A model generated the notes under the pieces. That model had not been told where the DNA came from, ran no database searches, and saw only the letters and a list, made by a program, of their open reading frames with translations. Of a stretch of DNA of 7,871 bases, positions 6,298 to 7,871 are shown piece after piece; positions within the stretch are counted from its first letter, which is position 1, and each line of letters starts with the position of its first letter. This DNA is from Flavobacterium sp. (lineage in GTDB: Bacteria; Bacteroidota; Bacteroidia; Flavobacteriales; Flavobacteriaceae). The stretch covers positions 1 through 7,871 of the forward strand of contig JALRGZ010000188.1 in assembly GCA_023253295.1 (NCBI GenBank). Direction: 5' to 3'. The translations under genes and the position numbers were made by a program.

Positions 6298-6325
6298 AAA
6301 AAAATCACTGTTTTTAGTGATTTTT
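6298..6325. terminator. Terminator-like hairpin inside the divergent spacer (no gene ends at it)
   Basis: Perfect 10-bp stem AAAAATCACT (6300-6309) and AGTGATTTTT (6316-6325) with a 6-nt loop GTTTTT. The minus-strand reading has the better T-run (seven, from the A-run 6298-6304). Because both neighbouring genes are transcribed away from it, it would only terminate a transcript that starts within the spacer. The structure is clear; its role as a terminator is inferred. Confidence 0.5.
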
Positions 6326-6395
6326 GTGTTTTTAAGTGTTTGTTTTTGAGTGTTTTGCGTGTATTTTTCTTTATGTGAATTTTAAATAATTAGTT

Positions 6396-6412
6396 TTTGT
6401 GTTTAACACAAA
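6396..6412. promoter_or_regulatory. 17-bp palindrome, candidate operator of the 6470 barrel gene
   Basis: TTTGTGTTTAACACAAA is a perfect inverted repeat with 8-bp arms around one central base. It ends 26 bp before the -7 element at 6439, so it covers or abuts the expected -33 region, the usual position for a repressor or activator dimer. Operator function is inference; no regulator gene is in the window. Confidence 0.45.
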
Positions 6413-6438
6413 TATTTAGTTTTGTTTGGTGTTTTTTT

Positions 6439-6446
6439 TAGGTTTG
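6439..6446 (+). promoter_or_regulatory. Promoter -7 element for the tandem barrel genes at 6470 and 7075
   Basis: TAGGTTTG matches TAnnTTTG exactly and lies 23 nt before the ATG at 6470, implying a short leader of about 18 nt. TTG triplets at 6422 and 6426 are closer than the usual -33 spacing, so the upstream half is imperfect; the nearby palindrome may point to activator-dependent use. Confidence 0.6.
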
Positions 6447-6469
6447 CACTTGAATTTTAACAATAAAAA

Positions 6470-7051
6470 ATGAAGAAAATTATTTTATCAGCTGCGGCTG
6501 TATTGATATTCAGTTTTGCTAATGCACAAGAAGCTAAATATGGTATTAAAGTGGGGATGAATATCGCTAATCAAAAGTTTGAAGGTAATGGTGTTACATT
6601 AACAGCTAATTCGATAGTTGGAATTCAGGTAGGAGGTTTCGCAGAGGTAAAATTGAATGATAAGTTTGCTATACAGCCTGAGGTTTTGTTTTCAACAGAA
6701 GGTTCTAAGTTGAAATCTGAAGGAGAAGAGTTTGCATTCAATTTGTCATATATCAATGTGCCTGTAATGGCAAAGTTTTATCCAGCTCCAAAATTTAATA
6801 TTCAGGCAGGACCTCAAATAGGTTTATTAGTTGCTGCTAAAGGTAAGTATCAAGGGGAAACAGATGATATTAAAGATGGGTATAAAACGGCTGCTTTTGG
6901 TTTAAACATAGGTGCAGCTTATGATTTTACAGAAAAATGTTTCATTGAAACAAGATATAATTTCGGTTTATCTAACATTGCTGATACTAATGAAGAAGGA
7001 TTGAAAATGAGAGGATCAGTATTAATAATTGCGGTAGGGTATAAATTTTAA
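6470..7051 (+). CDS. Porin-family outer-membrane beta-barrel protein, paralog 2
   Basis: 193 residues, the longest of the four related barrels here. Signal peptide with Lys2-Lys3, a hydrophobic core and ANA before Gln20, so probable cleavage is after residue 19. The mature protein has KYGIKVGMNIANQ (23-35), GFAEVKLNDKFAIQPEVLFS (56-75), YINVPVMAKFY (94-104), FNIQAGPQIGLLVA (109-122), FGLNIGAAYDF (143-153), FIETRYNFGLSN (158-169) and the terminal strand IIAVGYKF (186-193) ending in Phe. The alternating pattern fits a small barrel of about eight strands in the outer membrane. Transported ligand, if any, is unknown. Its promoter element is at 6439 and it is followed after only 23 bp by paralog 3 without a terminator, so the two are likely one transcript. 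The A-rich leader AACAATAAAAA replaces a Shine-Dalgarno. Confidence 0.9.
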   Translation: MKKIILSAAAVLIFSFANAQEAKYGIKVGMNIANQKFEGNGVTLTANSIVGIQVGGFAEVKLNDKFAIQPEVLFSTEGSKLKSEGEEFAFNLSYINVPVMAKFYPAPKFNIQAGPQIGLLVAAKGKYQGETDDIKDGYKTAAFGLNIGAAYDFTEKCFIETRYNFGLSNIADTNEEGLKMRGSVLIIAVGYKF

Positions 7052-7588
7052 TTTAATATTTAATAATGTAATCTATGAAAAAAATTATTTTAGCAGCAGC
7101 TGCAATTTTTGCAATTGGAGCAGCACAGGCTCAAGAAGCTAAGTTTGGTATTATGGCAGGAGCAGATTTTGCTTCGGCTAAATTAAAAGCAGAAGGCTAT
7201 AATCTAACTGATAATACTACTGCTTTTGTCGGTGGAGTGTTTGTTGATATCACTGCATCTGACAAATTTCATGTACAACCTGAAGTTGTAATTGTTACTG
7301 CTGATGGAGGAAGTCAGTTACAAGTACCTATTTTAGCTAAATATTATATGGCTGATAAATTTAGTGTTTTAGCCGGGCCAGATATGTTATTTGATCTAAA
7401 TGAGAAGACCGATGGGGTTAAAAATTTTGGATTGGGTATTGATTTAGGAGCAGCATATGATATTAATGAGCATTTCTTAGTTGAGGCTAAATATAATTTA
7501 GGGTTAACTAATTTTATTGAAGACGCCCCTACAGGATATAGTTTAAAAGTTAGTGGATTCTTTCTAAGTTTAGGGTATAAATTTTAAT
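7035..7588 (+). repeat. 18-bp exact direct repeat at the 3' ends of paralogs 2 and 3
   Basis: TAGGGTATAAATTTTAAT occurs at 7035-7052 and again at 7571-7588. It encodes the last residues (GYKF plus stop) of each barrel and the base after the stop. Identity at nucleotide level supports tandem duplication, though selection on the terminal strand contributes. The coordinates span both copies, not a continuous repeat. Confidence 0.8.
7075..7587 (+). CDS. Porin-family outer-membrane beta-barrel protein, paralog 3 (contracted)
   Basis: 170 residues. Signal peptide with Lys2-Lys3, an Ala-rich core and AQA before Gln20, so probable cleavage is after residue 19. The mature start EAKFGIMAGADFAS parallels EAKYGIKVGMNIAN of the preceding paralog. 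Shared strands: ASDKFHVQPEVVIVT (61-75), LQVPILAKYYMADKFSVLAGP (82-102), FGLGIDLGAAYDI (118-130), FLVEAKYNLGLTNF (134-147) and the terminal FFLSLGYKF (162-170). Against paralog 2 it lacks about 12 residues between the strand after QPEV and the VP-AK strand, and about 9 residues after the GP motif, together accounting for its 23-residue shorter length. It also lacks the FAEVKL wording (FVDITA instead). Second gene of a two-gene unit, 23 bp after paralog 2, closed by a terminator at 7612-7641. Function unknown; outer-membrane location is inferred from signal and strand pattern. Confidence 0.88.
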   Translation: MKKIILAAAAIFAIGAAQAQEAKFGIMAGADFASAKLKAEGYNLTDNTTAFVGGVFVDITASDKFHVQPEVVIVTADGGSQLQVPILAKYYMADKFSVLAGPDMLFDLNEKTDGVKNFGLGIDLGAAYDINEHFLVEAKYNLGLTNFIEDAPTGYSLKVSGFFLSLGYKF

Positions 7589-7611
7589 CATATTGATATA
7601 TTATTTTTTGT

Positions 7612-7641
7612 AAAGACTATTCGTAAGGATAGTCTTTTTTT
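7612..7641 (+). terminator. Intrinsic terminator with a GTAA loop after paralog 3
   Basis: Stem 7612-7622 (AAAGACTATTC) pairs with 7627-7637 (GGATAGTCTTT), with one G-T wobble near the top, closing a GTAA tetraloop of the stable GNRA type. A run of seven T (7635-7641) follows on the plus strand. It begins 25 nt after the stop at 7587. Confidence 0.92.
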
Positions 7642-7692
7642 GTTTCTTATTAAAATTATGTTAACAGAGTTGTTGATAAGTTTTTTGTAGGA

Positions 7693-7726
7693 TTGGTTTT
7701 TGGTTTTTGTGAATTTGATAATTTTA
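7693..7726 (+). promoter_or_regulatory. Weak promoter candidate for paralog 4
   Basis: A TTG at 7693-7695 lies 23 nt before TAATTTTA (7719-7726), which is one mismatch from TAnnTTTG. It ends 33 nt before the ATG at 7760. A promoter is expected here because a strong terminator precedes the gap, but this exact placement is uncertain. Confidence 0.25.
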
Positions 7727-7759
7727 TTTTAATAAATTATTAATCTAACAATTTAAACT

Positions 7760-7871
7760 ATGAAAAAAATCATTTTAACAGTAGCAGCAGTTTTTGCTTT
7801 TGGATTTGCAAATGCTCAAAGTGGAGCTTTTAAATTAGGAGCTCATGTAGGGGTGGTTACAGGAGATTATA
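7760..7871 (+). CDS. Porin-family outer-membrane protein, paralog 4 (5' part only)
   Basis: The first 37 codons run off the right edge. The translation starts MKKIILTVAAVFAFGFANAQ: Lys2-Lys3, a hydrophobic core and ANA before Gln20, nearly the same signal peptide as paralog 2 and paralog 3. The mature start SGAFKLGAHVGVVTGDY has the short first-strand pattern of these barrels (compare KYGIKVG and KFGIMAG). I infer a fourth barrel; the fold cannot be confirmed from the visible part. It is separated from paralog 3 by a terminator and a 172-bp gap, so it is probably a separate transcription unit. The leader AACAATTTAAACT is A/T-rich without a Shine-Dalgarno. Confidence 0.75.
   Translation, partial: MKKIILTVAAVFAFGFANAQSGAFKLGAHVGVVTGDY

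Larger units (their letters stand above)
6161..6469. other. 309-bp divergent regulatory spacer between two porin-family genes
   Basis: No coding frame is supportable here. The spacer is strongly T-rich on the plus strand from about 6211 to 6440. It holds, in order: the weak -7 element of the leftward gene, a 13-bp palindrome (6267-6279, AACTTTCAAAGTT), a terminator-like hairpin (6300-6325), a cluster of GTGTTT words (starts at 6219, 6326, 6336, 6350, 6399 and 6429), a 17-bp palindrome (6396-6412) and the promoter element of the rightward gene (6439-6446). The sub-elements are listed separately. Confidence 0.7.

Noticed and set aside
1..7871. CRISPR array, insertion sequence, attachment site, tRNA or rRNA
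   Set aside because: No regularly spaced repeats, transposase or integrase-like protein, terminal inverted repeats, cloverleaf or rRNA-like segment were seen on either strand.
5606..7871. The barrel cluster as a defence, secretion or polysaccharide-uptake system
   Set aside because: There is no TonB-dependent receptor, SusD-like lipoprotein, ATPase, nuclease or anchoring domain in the window; the proteins are only small secreted barrels.

Overview
The window looks like a chromosomal segment of a Flavobacterium-like member of the Bacteroidota. The DNA is AT-rich. Genes lack Shine-Dalgarno sequences and instead have A-rich leaders. Several starts are preceded by TAnnTTTG elements, the Bacteroidota -7 box. 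The proteins include a DUF4290 protein and small secreted porin-family barrels whose mature form starts with Gln after an Ala-x-Ala site, both typical of the phylum. No mobile element, CRISPR array, tRNA, rRNA or phage gene was seen, so this reads as core genome plus a lineage-specific outer-membrane gene cluster.

Layout from left to right. Positions 1-1495 (minus) hold the first 498 codons of a RecQ-family DNA helicase that runs off the left edge. It is divergent from a compact plus-strand operon at 1723-5058: a DUF493 (YbeD-like) protein, a DUF4290 protein, murA (first committed step of peptidoglycan synthesis) and a cation diffusion facilitator, with gaps of 58, 60 and 5 bp. A hairpin at 5062-5101 sits between this operon and the convergent aroQ (5118-5531, minus; shikimate pathway) and can serve both. 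Next is a minus-strand porin-family gene (5606-6160) with its own terminator, then a 309-bp divergent spacer. Three plus-strand porin-family genes follow: 6470-7051, 7075-7587 and the start of another at 7760. The first two are 23 bp apart and end in a terminator with a GTAA loop. The four barrels are clearly related and form a small paralogous cluster.

How the genes fit together: murA and the conserved DUF genes point to envelope synthesis. The CDF transporter is co-transcribed by position only. AroQ is housekeeping. The barrels are outer-membrane proteins of unknown ligand.

Most notable points: MurA carries Asp at the position of the fosfomycin-target Cys. The divergent porin spacer contains a terminator-like hairpin with no gene ending at it, and a 17-bp palindrome just upstream of a promoter element. 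One paralogous barrel has lost two loop segments. I did not find evidence for a novel multi-gene system.
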